NCBI GenBank assembly: GCA_009792885.1
Contig: WMCF01000009.1
Location: 1,899,054 to 1,963,053, forward strand
Reading direction: 5' to 3'
Origin: Eremophila alpestris peregrina
Lineage: Eukaryota > Chordata > Aves > Passeriformes > Alaudidae
Length of the DNA stretch: 64,000 nt
Shown here piece after piece: positions 25,043 through 36,700 of the stretch. Numbering within the stretch: position 1 is the stretch's first letter; every line of letters starts with the position of its first letter. The notes beneath the pieces are model-generated. The model had not been told where the DNA came from and did no database searches. It was given only the letters and a program-made list of their open reading frames with translations. Both the position numbers and the translations under genes were made by a program.

Positions 25043-27195
25043 CATCAGGAGCCATGATTAAGAAAATGTTCCTATTTATAAATATCCTTTCTGATTACAA
25101 AGGAATGACATAGTATTTTGATTTTTGACCTTGTGATTTTTTATTTCACTCTAGATTTTTGGGAGGCCCAACTTTATGATGAATTTTTTTCATGCAGCAA
25201 ACTGTTCATCACACCAATTTTTAACTAAGATATCACCTTACTTGTAAGTTCCTATCAATTTAATTGAATGTATTATTCATACTCAGGATATTTGCAGGGA
25301 AAAATTCTCAGCTGAGTCAGCCTGAACCCTGCCAGCCCAGAGCAGCTAAAGGTTCCCCCAAATATGCAGCATGGCACCTTTCACATTAGTTACCCCAGTG
25401 TGAAGGATCATCCAAAGCCAATGGCACCAGTACAAGATATATTTGGCAGAGAGGGGCCTTGGAGGTATAGGATTTGCTTTCCATTCTTCAAGGCAGGGAA
25501 AGCTCTCTTTGGATTTACCATGTCACCTCTTCTTCTAAAACTACTCAAATGCCATAGGGCTTGCTGGAAAAATTAAAAGATGAAAGCAAAGGCAGAGGCT
25601 GAGGTATGCAGTAATCTATAAATTGCCTGTTGAAACAGGAGCAAACACAGGTAGCTACAGCAGTCTGTGGGGCCACAGCTAAGGAGAGAGGTTAATGACA
25701 AATGCAGCAAGAGGGAGACTCTCAATGGGCAGAGCTGGGACAGAAGCCATCAGCAAGTTCAGTAAGAGGAAAAATACTACTTGTGATGGACAATGAGTGC
25801 ACTTAGCAGAAGCAGAGGTTGGAACCTCTCTTTCCAGCTGCAGAACATTACCTGTCTCTGTTTTGGAGAGTCCCAGACACCCTTCTCTGCAGAACAGAGC
25901 ACCCTTCCCACTGGTGGGAATGATCTGTGGCAGCAAGTGGTGGAGAAGGGAGTTGGGGACTGGTTTCCTCCACAAGCCTCCCAGAGCCAAGAATCCTCAC
26001 CCTGGCTCTCCAAGATCTACTCACCCTGGTGTGTTCAGGCTGCCCAAACTGGTGTCATTTGCCCTTCCATTCCCCACCCTCCCATGAAGATCTGACCATT
26101 AAACCCATTTGCTTAACTGACTGGGACTGCTTGGGACCAGAGGACTAAATCCTGCCTGCAAGAGTGCTGTGAAAGGGCCTGAAACAGGGTTGTTGATGAA
26201 CATTTATTTTGAGGAAGGATCTGTTGAAATTTGAATCCCAGTTTGCTGTTGTGCATCAAAAGGACCGCAGAGGGGTGTATGGCCTGTGAAATAACCACAA
26301 GGCAGTAAAAGAGATTTTAAAATGAAGAGCTTTGGCCAGCTCTTTAGAAAACTGTATTTACAGTTGCAAGACCAAGTCCAGGTGTTGACAGAGCCAGAGT
26401 AAGCAGTGGCTCATCTGTGGGAGGAAATGAGCCCACATCCTGCTGCCTCCTGCACCTCTGCCAGAGGGCTGGAGAATTGGGCTGGCAGCTCTGCTGTCAT
26501 TGCCATCACCAAGAGAGCACTTAGGATGTGTGAGGGAGCAGCTGCTGCTAATGCAGAAGAGTGGAGAGAGGGACCAAGCACCTCCTGGTACCCAGCTAAT
26601 GTCCCCCATGTCTGCCTGTCCCATCCCAGCCAGAGGCAGATGCAGCAGGAAGCCTCTGCCCTCACAGCTCACCCTGAGGGTTCATCTAGCCCAGGTATGC
26701 TTGTACTTGCCCCTTTCATTCCCTTTTGATGGAGGTGGCCTGTGTTCACACTTGCAACAGCTAAAAGTCCTCAAACCTGCTTTTCAGTGATTTGGGCTAG
26801 AATCTGGCCTAATCCTATGTCTTTCAGATGGGTTCATTACTGCAGGAAGAGGAGGAGCATTCCAAGCAAAACACAGAGTCACAGACAACCTCTCTCGGAT
26901 AAGACACAGACATCCTCAGCTGGATAAGCTGTTTTGTGGACTCAAAAGGAGCTACACCAACCAACTGTCCTGCAGCAACACATTGAGGCAAAATCATTTT
27001 TGGGAGCAAGGGCTTGCTTTTCCTCATGCCATTGTGCACTTGAGTAGCTGCAATAGATTTCATTTGAAGCACTCTTGATTTACACCACTCAAAACTAAAG
27101 GAAAGCAAAAGAAAAGGGCCAGCCCATCAGCCGGTAGCTACAGAAATAGCTTGGTTGAAATCAGTCTGCTCCAAGTATGTGGTGAACTGACAATA
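25043..27195. other. Non-coding sequence, GC-richer than average
   Basis: Contains GCTGAGTCAGC (25311-25321), matching 11 of 13 bases of a MAF/NF-E2 T-MARE. From about 25640 to 26760 the sequence is GC-richer and carries several overlapping frames of 60-107 codons on both strands. Their translations are low-complexity and resemble no protein I know, so no gene is called. Confidence 0.5.
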
Positions 27196-27369
27196 TTGTC
27201 AAGCCTTGGAACAGGCTTTCCAGGGAAGTGGTGGAGTCACCATCCATGGAGGTTTTTAAAAGACATTTAGATGAAGCACTTAGGCACTGGTGGGCTTGGC
27301 AGTGCTGGGTTAACAGTGGAACTCAACGATCTTACTGATCTTTTCCAACCTAAATAATTCTATGATTCA
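27196..27369 (+). mobile_element. CR1 LINE, 3' end fragment
   Basis: The segment follows the CR1 3' untranslated region: CCTTGGAACAGGCTTTCC near the start, CATCCATGGAGGTTTTTAAA in the middle, and GATCTTTTCCAACCTAAATA then ATTCTATGATTC at the end. It is severely 5'-truncated (about 170 bp), as is normal for CR1 in birds, and ends in the family's characteristic ATTCTATG-type tail. It contains no reverse transcriptase sequence. The left edge is approximate. Confidence 0.93.
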
Positions 27370-29217
27370 CACTGAACAGTCATGTTACCTTTCTTGAAAA
27401 TGGCTCTGGATTTTCACCCTCAGTCTGATGTATGGGGATAGCTGCCATACAATAAAAACTACAAGCTTAGTGCCAGCCTTGGATAGTCTTCAGGAGTCAA
27501 GTGCTTAGGTTATTTTGTTGGAGATCCTTTGTACTCTTTGAGCAAAAAATATCATCAATTAAAGACCTTAAAGTGAATCACTACGTACACAGAGGGGGCA
27601 TGGGAGGAGAACTTTTGGGGCCCCATTTCTGTAGGAAAAGACAAGTGTGATTTGGATGGTTTCCCCGTCAGCAGCAGAAACAATCTGTCCCAGGCGCTGT
27701 CTGCTTATCCTGGGCAGGCAAGCACTAAATTAAGAACAAAAGGGAAGAAGAAAATAGAAGGGGAAAATGAACATTCATTTAGCATAAAAATAAATATGTC
27801 AAGAACAAAATTAATCAAGACACCCAGGATCATTAAGAGAATAAATTCTTTAATTGCTTGTACACCACTGCCAGGGGTTAGGTGATACCAGAAGGAACTG
27901 AAAATGATCTTTTTTGAGCATACATTCAACTTCAAGATGGCCTTAATGAAACAAGGAGGGAAATTTTCCTCTATCAGGATGTTAACCATTGGTTACATGC
28001 TGTTTAGAAAGCATCAGGTTGTGAAATGTGGTGTTACACATTCTGAATCACTGACGACTCAGCAGCAAAGGTTTGTCAATGTTTGAGGATCACTGACTTG
28101 AGACACAAAATGAGAGATGAAGTATAAATTGCGATCTATTACTGGCGATGAAATAAGACTAGGAGAAAAAGGGAGACTAGCTCTTTTATTGATACTCTGC
28201 ACTGAGAAAAACAGTATCAGCCCAGAAGAAATCACTCTGAGAGGCACAGACTGGAAGTTTCTTGCTGTAAACACTGTGACAATCTTAGAATTTATAAAAA
28301 CCTCTCAAGTCAATAAGTCTTTGTTTTAGCATGGAATAACTCTATTGTAGACAAAATATGGGAAGAAGAAGAGGTGTTAGTCACAGAACTGGTATGGAAT
28401 TCATTTTACTTGACTTTATTTTTAAAATAAAGCAACTAACCAACATGAGTTTTATCTAAACTAGACACCTTAGCTCCTTTTACAATCAATGAGTGAAGCC
28501 AGGTATCTCCTGGAGATAATTTATCCCACCCTAAAAGTGGTATGCAAGCCACAAGGAATAAATTCCCTCAGGAATGATCAGCTCCTTTAGACTGACTTTG
28601 AGACCAATGGCAGGGCTGTCTGACCTGTTGGGCATACCCAGTTTTCAGAAGGCAAAATCTGGAGGAGGAAGATCCTATTCAAACAGACCCCAGTGCCTGG
28701 GTGTGCCCATAGCTAGGGGAACTATGTCAGGATTTGAATTATACCATGCTAAGAGAAAAAACTGTATCTTTAGTGACCATTTTGTCTCTTTCTCTTGGCT
28801 GGCAGGAAACTTTGGTCCCCTTCTTCACATAAGTGAGAGTAACAGATGATCTTCTAGTAGCTGATGTATAAACAGCTTTGCCAACAGCTCAAAAGATGTG
28901 TAGAATCACAACTACTTTTTTCAAAACTCATTTTCTAACTATAGATTATTTGTCCATCAAGAACACAAGAATAACAGATTTCTTGTAGCCCTCTGGAAAT
29001 ATCTTGGGGGCCATTCTTATTAATGTGAACCTTTTTGGTTTTTTCTTATTTTTTACAAAGTCCCAAATGTCTTTCCACAAATCTGCTTTATTTTTCCTTG
29101 CTTTAAGAGAAACAAACATGAATGGGCACACACAGTTGTTATAAAAGGGAAAAGAAAAAAGATTTATTTCTCATAAACATTTGTTTGTTATGAGCAATGA
29201 AATAACCTTTTATACAT

Positions 29218-29480
29218 GGGGCGACAGATTGCACATCCGCAGATCCTCAACTCGCCTCCCAAAAAAGTGAAGAAAATTTATTTTTGTGACAGGGGAAAAT
29301 TCAAACATGCACCTGGTTCTCTACTTATCTGATGAGCCAATGCAAGGCACACTTGTCTTTCCATCTGGACTTTCATCTCGCCTTTCATCTGGACATTTCA
29401 ATTTCCCTTTGAAGTTGAGTCTGTGCCTTTTGATTTTTAGCGTTTGAAAAAGAACGCCACTGTTGTATCAAATAATTTCA
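29218..29480. other. Candidate conserved non-coding element
   Basis: A repeat-free stretch with retained CpGs (GGGGCGAC, CATCCGCAG, CTCGCC, TAGCGTTTG, AACGCC) in AT-rich sequence. A short near-duplicate of TTCATCTNG/TCTGGAC occurs around 29361-29395. Function is inferred from texture only. Confidence 0.25.
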
Positions 29481-30056
29481 GGGAGGGAACAGCACAGTGC
29501 TTGGGTTTACCATCAGTTCTGTAATAGCAACATCACTCACATATAACTTTGTTTCACTGGCTGATATTAAGAAAAATGGTTGCTTGCAGAATGATGCACA
29601 GGTCTGTCAAATATACACATACATGCCCTTTAGACTGAAAATGATTTTGTTTTATAGCACCAATTCGATGTTACAAAGTTCATAAATTTGTATTAGGAAT
29701 GTGATTGCATCATTCCAGTCCTGTGGTGTGAAATCACAAGAGGAAAAAACCCAATTACTGCAAAAAACACTGGAAGTTTTGCGTAAAAATCAATGGCAGG
29801 ATATGACCCATAGTTTGAAAACTTTAAGCATGTGCAAAGGACTTCAATCTTTATGATGAAGATTATGGTTCTGGCCTCTAGAATAATAGCAAGTATTAAC
29901 TGCACCATCTCAACAGTTTTATGAGACAATAATCTGGTACTGAAGTGGATAAACTACGAGGTCAAAACCTGAGCAGTTTATCTCAATGAGAGACATGGAA
30001 TATTGCTCTCTGAAACAAAAAAATCAGTAGTGTTATCAGCTGACTCTAATAAGTTG

Positions 30057-30060
30057 TATA

Positions 30061-30093
<33 letters not shown>
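30057..30093. repeat. (TA)n microsatellite
   Basis: About 18 TA units with one G interruption at 30066. Confidence 0.9.
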
Positions 30094-31462
30094 TAACCTA
30101 AAATTTTAAGTAAATCAGCAGGCCATAGGAAAAGTAGCTATAATTGTTACAGTACTCAGAGGGACAGGTTTCTGTTTTTTATCTCAAAGCTGAAAGATTA
30201 TTAAATTTGCAAACACCTAGTAGGCAAGAAGACACCACCAGAGAGCTGATTTACTTGGGTCTGTTACAAAGCCCCGAGTTTGTCTTAGACTGCTGAAGAT
30301 AATGGGGGGTGGGGGTGTTTGATGGATATACTCCATGTAAATAGAGAATTAGAAGCCATAAGAGAAACAAGTAATGATACCTTTGTGACTAATTTTCTTT
30401 TGTCATGCTGTAGACATCACACAGTTGGTTTTTCCCCCCTCCGGGTAACACTTTCCCTCGTGTCCTGAAACAAGCAGGATTCAATCACTGAAATGATTTC
30501 AACAGAAATTCCCAAGGAAAGGGAAACCTTAAAAATGAGTTTGAGGTAGCAAGTGGTTATGGTCTGAATGATAAGTTCCTTATAACATTTCTCTTTTGTG
30601 GCTTGAAAATATAGCAAGTACTAAAAAAATATGGTAGGAGTGTTGAAACTAGACTCCTTGAACGTGAACTTCATAAGCCCTACTTACTGCTATGTGCTGC
30701 CTTTGTGTTTATTTGCCTGCAGACACTTCCATTACATAAAGAATGTAGTAAAAATAAGTTTAATGAAAAGGGGAAATAAAATTCCTGAGAATGGTGGATG
30801 TGTGGCAATAATCAAATATGACAAAAACCACAAAGCCTTCTGAAGTTGTGAGAAGGGCCATGAGTTTTTTCTAGTATGTTGAAATTAACCTGCCCTATTT
30901 TATTGCAGAATCAGAATAACATCTAAAATGGATTAATGTTGCACTTGAACTTAAAGAAAATTATAAGGTACTGAAACAATTGGGGGAGGACCTGATTCTA
31001 CCTATGTACACTGTTCTTGTCCTTAAGAGATGGGTTTGGTTTCAGTGAATGGTAGAAAAGATATTTTCACCCTGTCCCTTCTTGAAGTCAGTAAACTTGC
31101 ATTGCAGTAATCAATAGCAAAGGATCAGGATCTTATTCTCCATCTTCAGCACACTTTGGAAATACTACTGTGCCATCACGGGTCCTGGGCACAATCCTGC
31201 AGACCTCATATCTCCTTCCCCTGCAAAGATCCACAATTAAATGTGCTTTTTTATTGCTTTTACACGAAGTTACACACTGAGAAGTGTTTTGGGCAAGCTT
31301 CCCTTTATGTCTGAGCAGGGAAGAGCTGCCACGTTCCAGGGTTCACTGCTCAGCTGCAGGGAAGGCAGGTACACACAGCAGAGCTTCTTCCAGCTGTGCT
31401 GAGGAGCCCCTGGGCAAACTGGGATGCTGGTTTCCAGTATTAATAGCATCATTTGTGTGCAA

Positions 31463-31505
31463 GTAGAAGAAATGAGGCACAGAGCAGTTCAGGTCTCTTT
31501 TGCCA
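31463..31505 (-). mobile_element. Possible MIR-like SINE relic
   Basis: AGAAATGAGGCACAGAGCAG followed by TTCAGGTCTC resembles the reverse complement of the MIR core-3' region (GAGGAAACTGAGGCACAGAG followed by GTTAAGTGAC). The match is short and could be chance. Confidence 0.35.
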
Positions 31506-31529
31506 TGCCTACTAATTAGCTCCAGTGAT

Positions 31530-31900
31530 GGATTAAATGCTTATCAATAATAAAAAAAAGGACCTTGCTGCTTTTTGTGACAGTGCATTCCAGGTAACTC
31601 ATTGCCAGGAGCACCTGCTGGCATAGACATTCTTTGGCATAAATGTGAATAATTAAGCTTGATACCAGACTGCCTTGTTATGAGTTTGTTATGGTATTTA
31701 TTACTTTCTACATTAATGTCAGTGGGAGTCCCATCAGCACATGGAAAGGAGAACAGACCCTGGCTTAACTCTACAACTTGGCAAGCCTCCAGTGAAGTTA
31801 AACTTCAGAATTTGTCTTCAGACTGATACGCGACAACACGTTTGATAATGACCAGTTCCAGCTTCAGAGTGAAGCTGAAGTTGTACAGCTGCATTCCCAG
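31530..31900. other. Candidate conserved non-coding element
   Basis: Repeat-free, AT-rich sequence dense in homeodomain-type cores (TAATTAG, TTAATG, AATTAAG) and E-box CACCTG. It precedes a second similar stretch at about 32140-32560 that includes AATTAAATCG and GTAGCGTAT. Resemblance to developmental enhancers is inferred and not tested. Confidence 0.28.
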
Positions 31901-33660
31901 CATCCAAAGAGCAGCTCACATGTGCAAAATATTTCAGCTGCAATAATAGGAGCCACTTACATTAAAGCATCCTGAAAGCCTTATAGCAAACCCTTCCTCT
32001 AATGTTAGCAAGATGATTTATATACGTATCTGCAATGTGTCCCCAAGTTCTCTTTTCAGGAACCAAAGTGTACTAATGTTTCACATTCCCAAGCTCCTTT
32101 TATTTCAACATGAAAGTGATTAAAGATGTTTATCTGAGCTAAAGAACCTTAAGACGGTACTGCTTTCATTGTAGGAACAATTAAATCGATCCCAGGGGGA
32201 CCTCAGCCACACAAAAGAAGTATTTGAGAATTCTCCATTAACCCACTTGCCATTTGCTTAACAGGAAACCCTAATGCATAAACAAGTAGCATAAGTGTGA
32301 CAGGAAATACAACTGAAGGAACAAGGAGATTTGCTAGAGGAACTGCTCTCCTGATTTTAATGACTGTGCGGGACTTTATGAGAATGGTTTTCTTCCCTTT
32401 CTTGTGATAAAGAGCAGATATTCGACTTCTTTGCTTTAATATAAAGCATGATTTGGGGAAAATTAGACACTGGTTTCACACTCAGGAATAAAGCTTAATT
32501 ATTTGTAGCGTATATTGTATTTCAAGAGCAGAATTAGTTAGCGCTGGCCATAAAAGTCAAAAGACCAAACCTTACCCTGTGACCAAGTTTTCTGGTGGAA
32601 AGTCATAGCTCAACTTCACAGATGGAATCAAAGATTTCTTTGCTGGATTTACAAACAAAAGTTGTATTAAGGGAAAAAAAGGTTTGGATTTCAAGTGCTA
32701 AGCCACATTTTAAAAAAGTACGTGCCTGAGACCCTCTCCATGGCACAACAGCTCTCTCACGGCATGCCACTATGGGCTCTGACAGCCAGATGCATGACTG
32801 CCTGCTGCTGTTTTCTTCTCTTGTTTCCAGGGTTTATGGAGGGACACAAGGGAGAGGCCAAGCAAAAAGCTGAAGCCCATGCACTGTGCTAACATGGGCA
32901 GTGGAAAGAGCCTTGCAATGAGCTGGCAAGCAGGGAGCCAGCAGAGGATGTATTGCTGAGAGAGAGCAGCAGCCCTGGGACTGCTGCAGCCCAAAGGCTT
33001 GATTTGTAATCGCTCCGCTGCCTGAGTGTCAAAACCATTTGGCCCTCCAGGGTTTATAGAGTGATAAACAGCTCTATTTTGTCATTTCATGCCAAACTCA
33101 TTGTATTTTTACAGTGGAGGCTATAACTAATATGTAGTTAAAGAAGCTGGAGAGGGTCTGCTCCCTTGAGTTGGTGGCAGGAGGGATTTGGGGAGCAGCT
33201 CACTCAGCTGGGTGGGAGAGTGCACAGAGACCTCCCCAGCTGCAAAGGGAACAGAGCTAATGAGCTCTCTGGGAAACCTCTGGAGGTCAGAACTGCAAGG
33301 AAGGTGAAACTTAGGTGGATCTAGGCAAAAGAATATCGAGACTCTCTCTCCATTGTACAGCCATTGGCATGAACCTGAAAAAATAAATTGAAGACAAAGA
33401 AACACTTGGACCATATGCACTTAACTAAAAGATAGCTCCAGGGATGCAATAAATTGAAAATCACTGCACCAGGCTGAAAGTCAAGGCCCTACTTGTAAAG
33501 GCTTCAGGAACTAGAGGTGAGACAAGCAGCAGGCTTGGTTACCACAGGACAGCCCAGCTGATGACAGGATTACAGTGCTCAGCTTCTTGCAAGTCCATCA
33601 GTCTACTGGTCTAAAACAATCACTGAGCCTCATGTTCACTGATTCCTGAGTTGAAACATA
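31901..33660. other. Non-coding sequence, no gene recognised
   Basis: AT-rich sequence, then a moderately GC-rich part at 32700-33300. No coding frame, transposon or RNA gene is recognised. Confidence 0.55.
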
Positions 33661-33721
33661 TAGATTGGACCAAATGATCATAGAGGTCTTTTCCAACCTT
33701 ATTGGCTCTGTGATTCTGTGA
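33661..33721 (+). mobile_element. CR1 LINE, 3' end fragment
   Basis: GATTGGACCAAATGATCATA then GAGGTCTTTTCCAACCTTAT and a terminal CTGTGATTCTGTGA match the last 60 or so bases of a bird CR1 element, ending in the diagnostic ATTCTGTG-type repeat. The rest of the element is absent, so this is a very short truncated insertion or a decayed one. Confidence 0.88.
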
Positions 33722-33739
33722 TATCCACTTCCAGAGTGG

Positions 33740-33780
33740 ATAGGACAGGAATATACATAGGTCAGGAATATCTGTCCTAT
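33740..33780. repeat. Inverted repeat flanking a direct repeat
   Basis: ATAGGACAG (33740-33748) and CTGTCCTAT (33772-33780) form 9-bp perfect arms around a 23-base loop. Within it CAGGAATAT occurs twice. It lies about 20 bp beyond the CR1 tail. Confidence 0.6.
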
Positions 33781-36700
33781 GCTGGCATTTGTGTAAATCC
33801 CACCAGTGACCCCTTTGCATAGTAGAAAATAAATTTTACTGGTCCATCCTCCCATAATAGAGCTCCAACACCGTGACTGCTGTTGCCCTCTGAGATGCTG
33901 GCCCCATGCTATGATCTCCCTTCATGGACATCATTGAATAACCATAATAAGGGGAAGTGCCTCTGACCTCTAGATCCCAGTCAGTGCTGCCCATTGCTTT
34001 TTAGTTAAGTTCTTTCCAGGCTCAAAAGTTTGGTAGTTTCTCTTTTTACTTGTAAGAATGTGTTTCCTTCATCACGTTTCCAAAGCTTTTACAGCTGTAG
34101 TTAGTTACCTAATTTTGATCTTATTGTAATGTTTGTAAAGTTATGTTTAGAAAATAACAACACAGGATTAATTTGTTATTATATTGGGTTATTTCTGCAT
34201 GGAAGAAGTTTAATACTTCTCACGGCAGGATAAAAAAGTTTTGTTGCTGTTCAGTGTAGCATGATATTACTGAGCTGGGAGCAAAAAGTAATCCCTATAT
34301 TCATTGGGTGTTCATTTAGACTCTTAAAAAGCATCCCAAGAAATTGTCCGTAGGCTAAATTCCAAAAAGGCCACAGGTATAATTCACTTGCATTTCAGTG
34401 GCTCTAAGATTTACCCCAGTGTGACTGGCAGCAAATGAAATCAGCTCTCCATCCAACCCACTCACTATGTTGGTATTAAAGACAAACACATTTGATCACA
34501 TTCCCAGCTGGATCAATAGCAATTTGAGTAGCTGGGAGATCTCAGCCACCTTGTTACTGTGAGCCCAATTTCCATAGGGATAGTAATTCAGCTTTCCTCA
34601 AGTATTGTGCGCCCAAAAATCTGTTTCTTTTGTGTTTGGGTGGTAAAATTGCATGCTTGAAAATTATCCTCTAAAACATTATTTGGATTATTTAAACCAG
34701 ATTTTCATAAGGACTAAGGAGATACAATTCCCTGCAAAGCAGTATTGTTGCAACCACTTGAGACAGTTAAAGTGACATTTCTACTGATCTGTGATAAAGG
34801 CTATATCTGTACCAGTGTGTTAGTTTGGCATACAAATTGCTGGGGCCCAACTCCCAGATTATCCACATTGGCTGTGGGCTGGCACTTACCCTTGCTCTGG
34901 CCACAAGTATATACATTGGCTTCTCAGGCTGGAAAAGATCATCACTGGGGAAAATGGTTTCATCTTTGAGCTCTGTCTCTACAGGCAGAAGGACTACAAT
35001 TGCCTCGATTGCAAATTTGAGCACAACTTCCTCACCCCCAAAATGTATGTGTGAACTCAGGGTCCAGAATTGTGCTTACCACCAGGTCTATGTTCCTGGT
35101 CTCCTGTGCACACCAGATACCCTTCCAATCAGTTTTGGTGTCAGCTGTGGGCAAAATAAATAAAAGAGAAGCAAACAAAACTGATCCAAGCCCCTGTCAA
35201 ACAGATGATAGAGATCACAGCAAGAATAGGGGAGTTGGTTTCTTTAGATTCTTTAGATTTCCCTGGCTATTGGTTTAGATGAGGAGAAGAGATAAAGAAG
35301 GACTGTATCTCAAGTATCATCAAAAACATTATAATTGCATTATCGTTGGTTTTTCTGGAAAAAAAAAAAGAAAAAACAAAGGAGAATATTATGAAAATAT
35401 ATAAAGCCAACTTAAATCTGAAATAGATCAACAAATTCCCCAAACCAGAATTCCAGGAAAGTTCTTTCAGGGACTTCCCATTTTGTGATTCACGAAGTGA
35501 AACAGATCAAGAAAAGCCCAGGAGTTCAAGGTACTGGTCAGATGTGCACTACTCCTTTCCTGTATCAGCCTGTGCCTCCTTTGATTTGGCCTTGATACAA
35601 AATGCATAAATGGATTTGAAAGTCCCATTAAATATCTGTAGTCAGCTTGGCACAAGAGGTGTGCTTAAACTTGTGTCTATCAGATAACAGAATGAAGCCC
35701 AATTCTGACTGGACCCTCTGTCCTATTAGGATGAAAACAAGAATTAATAAATAATCAATGGTCATTTCAACATAATTCTGCCAGAGAGCCCTGCCCCCAG
35801 AAGATATCTCCAAGCCATATCTTTGGGCTTGTACTAGATTTTTCTAGCTTTTATTCTGCCTTTGAAGCTCTATGGCTCTATGTTTCCTAAACATCCATAG
35901 AGAAGTTCTCCTAAAAGAGCTCTTGTAAATTTAGGATTTGCTTCCTCATCTTGGCAGATGCAAGGTATAGGTATGTAGAGTCACAGTCTTAAAAAGAAAG
36001 CTTATCTTGCTCTTCAAACACTGATGACTCAACATCCAGAAAGTGTATGACTGAGCAAGTGATCTGTGAGGGAGTCCTGGAGCATGTGTGAGACATTGGT
36101 CACATCTATATCCTCTGCCCTGGGGCTTACACAGGTCTTGGCTTTGGTGTGGGACAGCTCTTGCCTTCATATGGTATAAGCAAAACAAAATTCTTTTCTC
36201 AAGGAACTGAAGAAGCAGAGATGAGCAGGTTTCTTGGGGTGTTATAGGATCAGATCATCAAAAAGCAAAGGGGTGGCAGAAGGTCAGCAATGCAGCAATT
36301 GCCACACCAGCTGCACACCTCTGTTTCAGGCCAGTTCTGTCACTGGGTGGTCAGTGGGCACCTAGAAATTTGTAATACTACAAAAATAATGTAACACATA
36401 ATCATACCATTATAAGTCTATAAATATAATATTTATTGAGTTTTTTTCCTAAAGTAGCAACAAAATATGAGCATTATAGTAAATTTTCAGGAAATACTGT
36501 TACTTAATTTCCCATCAGCTTTCTGGAGAGGGAGACCAAGGGCTTTCTGCTGTCATCTGCAGGTCACAATACAGATAGAAAATATTTGTCTTTTCTCCAG
36601 ATGTTTTTGGTACCTTTGCATTCCCAAAGTAATTGCTTTGTTTTCCACCTGGGTATTTTGAAGACTGTCATTGTATGTTAATCTAAAATGCTGGAATAAC

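Larger units (their letters stand above)
27370..31460. other. Non-coding sequence, no gene recognised
   Basis: AT-rich sequence with only short frames. It includes a possible conserved block at 29218-29480 with several CpGs in AT-rich DNA, a (TA)n tract at 30057-30093, and a G-rich string GGGGGGTGGGGG near 30304. No exon or transposon is recognised apart from these. Confidence 0.55.

Noticed and set aside
26676..26700. TTCATCTAGCCCAGGTAT, resembling a segment of reptilian tRNA-derived SINEs
   Set aside because: About 18 bp only, and the flanking consensus is absent.
25640..26760. Cluster of 60-107 codon frames on both strands
   Set aside because: Typical of GC-richer non-coding DNA; mutually overlapping frames without protein resemblance.
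28076..28102. TTTGAGGATCACTGA, resembling a hAT/Charlie terminal motif
   Set aside because: Too short, and no partner inverted end was found.
34928..34950. GGCTGGAAAAGATCATCA, resembling antisense CR1
   Set aside because: The expected neighbouring CR1 bases are missing on both sides.
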